NCBI GenBank assembly: GCA_021442155.1 | Contig: CM038221.1 | Location: forward strand, 41,673,648 to 41,737,647 | DNA: 64,000 bases | Direction of reading: 5' to 3' | Origin: Cymbidium sinense | Taxonomy: Eukaryota; Streptophyta; Magnoliopsida; Asparagales; Orchidaceae | In this document: positions 61,849 through 64,000 of the stretch, piece by piece | Numbering within the stretch: position 1 is the first letter of the stretch | Layout: the number at the start of each line of letters is the position of its first letter | The notes under the pieces: model-generated | Databases searched by the model: none | Told to the model about the DNA's origin: nothing | What the model saw: only the letters and a program-made list of their open reading frames with translations | Program-made: the position numbers and the translations under genes

Positions 61849-64000
61849 TTCTTTTGGATGGTTGGAATGTGTTTGCTCCAAAGGCCTCACATGGTACATA
61901 AGATGAGATCTTATGACCAATGCTCATCCTAATCCCTCATGACAATCATTCCAAAATCTTAATTACAAAATTACATGAAAAGAGAAAGTAAATCTAACTA
62001 ACACCTGCAAAATAGAGATTAGCTAAACAAATCATATAATTTCCAAGCATGTATATTGTACTTAGCACCCCTCACATAGGTAACCAAGTCCACCTGGCCT
62101 ATTGGATTATTCATAGGGGTATAAACACACTGCACAAAGCATTATATTTTATTACAATGCGTCCCTTAAGCATAATCCCCTGAGAAGATAATGGTTAGAC
62201 TAAGATCACCTACCATTCATTCTACCATACACCCTAACATCCGGACTAAATAATATATCACAAAATAAAAGCAAACATCAAATCATGCACTGCCCTAACC
62301 TAAAGCTAGAAATGGTGGTTTAGTCTAATGTGTGTGCCATTTAAGGTTTGTGTGGTATGCTTAGATATGGCTTTAATGCTTAAATTTTCTAAGTATGAAA
62401 AATGTTCAACTTATATGGGTGATTTTATGTTTAAGTTGTTTAGTTGTTTTGGGTTAATTTTTATTCTATATTTTGATTTGATTTAAGTAAATCCTATAAT
62501 TAATTACTAAGTTGTAAAGAGAGGAAAAAGAGAAGAGAACTTCTCTTTCCTTCCCTACTCTAAGTAATTTCTAAAGTGGATTCATATTTTATTTTATTTA
62601 GTGAATGTCTTATTATATGTTTTAATTAATCTTAAGTTTAGCTTTTCCCTAAATAAACCTATTCAAAAAGAAAGACATTTTAATATTAAGTAAAGTGAAT
62701 TAAGATCACAAAACACACATCACTTCATTTCTTTCCCAACATGTATAACATGTATATGAATGAATCCTAAGCATATCTATACATGAAAATGGGAATATTT
62801 AGCACACTTTAATGATGAATGCTAAGTGTTACTTAAGAAAATTTGGATACTTTATTATACATGATTTTCATTAAGTAGAAAAGAGCTATTCTTTTATCCT
62901 TTATTCATAAGCACATGTGTATGTATGAGAGTCATAAGTGAGTATGACGCCATTATTAGCACCAGGGGTGTAAGGTACAAGACCTACTTAGAGCTACTTA
63001 AAACCCAGGGTTGTCGGACTAATATACCACTTTCCTTAAATACATATGTACAAAAGAAATAAATAGAAAAAGAAAGATGCAAAGTTATGATGTTTATTTA
63101 ATTTTTGGTTTGTTTATGCAATTTATGTGTGTAAATGTAAAGATCCTTCTTAAGTTATAACATGGAAGAGGATAAGAGTAGATTTTAAGTAATTTTTATA
63201 TTCTTTTAAAAGAACTATACACTTTGCAAATCTTATTCAAATCCATGTTAAGAGGAAAGAAAGGAAGCAAACATAAACACATTTTTATATTCACATGCAA
63301 GCTTATAAATAAAGTATAAGCAACATACCTTTCAGTTTTGATATTTGATTTATAAGTTTTCAAAATTTTATATTTAATAGTGATAATAGCCATTCATATT
63401 TTTACTTTAGCCAACCCATGCAATTTGACATAAAGAAAACATTCCATTTTTAATTTGATTTTTAAAAGGGATGGATGCATGATTTTCATATGACATACAC
63501 ATTTAGCATGCTAGAAAAGAAATAAAGTGGTGAAAGCAATGTAAATTCATTCACCCTAATTAATTCCTATACACTATCCTATGAAATAAGAAAGTTCAAA
63601 GTGAATCAAAGTTTGTTTGATGTGTTTTGTATTTTGAATTTGCTTTATGTTTGATTTAGGAAATGTGAAGGAATGTTTCCTGGTCCTAACCCATTTCCCC
63701 ATATGTGAGTTAATTTAGTTTATTCTTAGGATCATTAGGTGATTTTTTATATTTTGTTTAGGTTAAGTGTGAATTAAGTGTGTTAATTACCCACCTACAC
63801 CTTAGCATACTTAACCAAATAATTATGAGCAATGGATGACATAAAACTACAAAAGGAATTTAAATCAGTAATGCACCTAAGAAATAAAGTGGCCTAATGC
63901 AATTGGCTCATGATTAATGATTAATTAGGCTAAAGGGTTTAATTTAAGTAATTTCATAACCCTTTCCACACATGTGAATTGGATTTTGATTTCCTTAATG

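Larger units (their letters stand above)
59294..64000 (-). mobile_element. Giant LTR copy L4 (runs off the right edge)
   Basis: Matches L1 in minus orientation. The 3' part with TATA-like box is 62400-59294, and the AT-rich part (64000-62520) shares the ACTTAGAGTAGGGAAGG / CTCTTTCTT border with L1 (3090-3115). It is interrupted by an insertion at 59572-60517. Its LTR start would lie outside the window. It is the 5' LTR of the element whose 3' LTR is L3. No coding content of its own. Confidence 0.6.

Overview
This window looks like gene-poor, repeat-dominated nuclear DNA of a flowering plant. It is very AT-rich and packed with nested, decayed LTR retrotransposons of plant-specific lineages (Ty1/copia of the SIRE/Maximus type, Ty3/gypsy Tat-like, Ty3/gypsy Del/Tekay chromovirus), CACTA and hAT DNA transposons, a tRNA-derived SINE and long TA microsatellites. 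A monocot is my guess from general impression only. I see no intact host gene, rRNA, functional tRNA or CRISPR array. Every recognisable coding stretch is a transposon remnant with stops, frameshifts or truncation.

Layout. 1-5329 (+): right part of a very long LTR-like unit (copy L1). 5360-10209 (+): 5'-truncated copia element with its 2.8 kb 3' LTR. 10210-15200: unassigned AT-rich DNA holding a SINE (11479-11607, -) and a CACTA transposase remnant with a CACTA-type terminus at 13995. 15200-25869: two more copies of the long LTR in opposite orientations (L2m on -, L2p on +) meeting at 20785. 25884-27841: nothing recognised. 27842-40177 (-): a Tat-like gypsy element with both LTRs, PBS, PPT, gag-pol remnants, an internal 0.9 kb tandem duplication and a separate opposite-strand gene remnant with its own TATA box and apparent introns. 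40178-50000 (+): a Del/Tekay chromovirus (5' LTR end, gag, protease, RT, RNase H, integrase) interrupted by a 587 bp hAT MITE and a 2,958 bp CACTA element. 50037-64000 (-): a deleted gypsy element made of LTR copy L4, a 3.0 kb internal part that keeps only the pol C-terminus, and the complete LTR copy L3.

The most unusual object is the long LTR family. Copy L3 can be delimited from a TGTTGACC start beside a GGGGG-containing polypurine tract (56327) to a CA end beside a TGG primer-binding-like site (50037), about 6.3 kb. Copies share a 3'-part block with a TATA-like box, plus an upstream block very dense in TTGAC cores (W-box-like). The copies are mosaics of at least two sub-types, and one lies between an internally deleted element and a second leader, which suggests recombination. 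It may be a LARD-like non-autonomous derivative of a gypsy element.

Relative order of events read from interruptions: the chromovirus was there first, then the hAT MITE and CACTA element entered it, and the long-LTR element cut it off on the right. A 946 bp fragment with gypsy RNase H sequence then entered LTR copy L4. No genes here act together as a host pathway; the only functional logic is retrotransposon structure.
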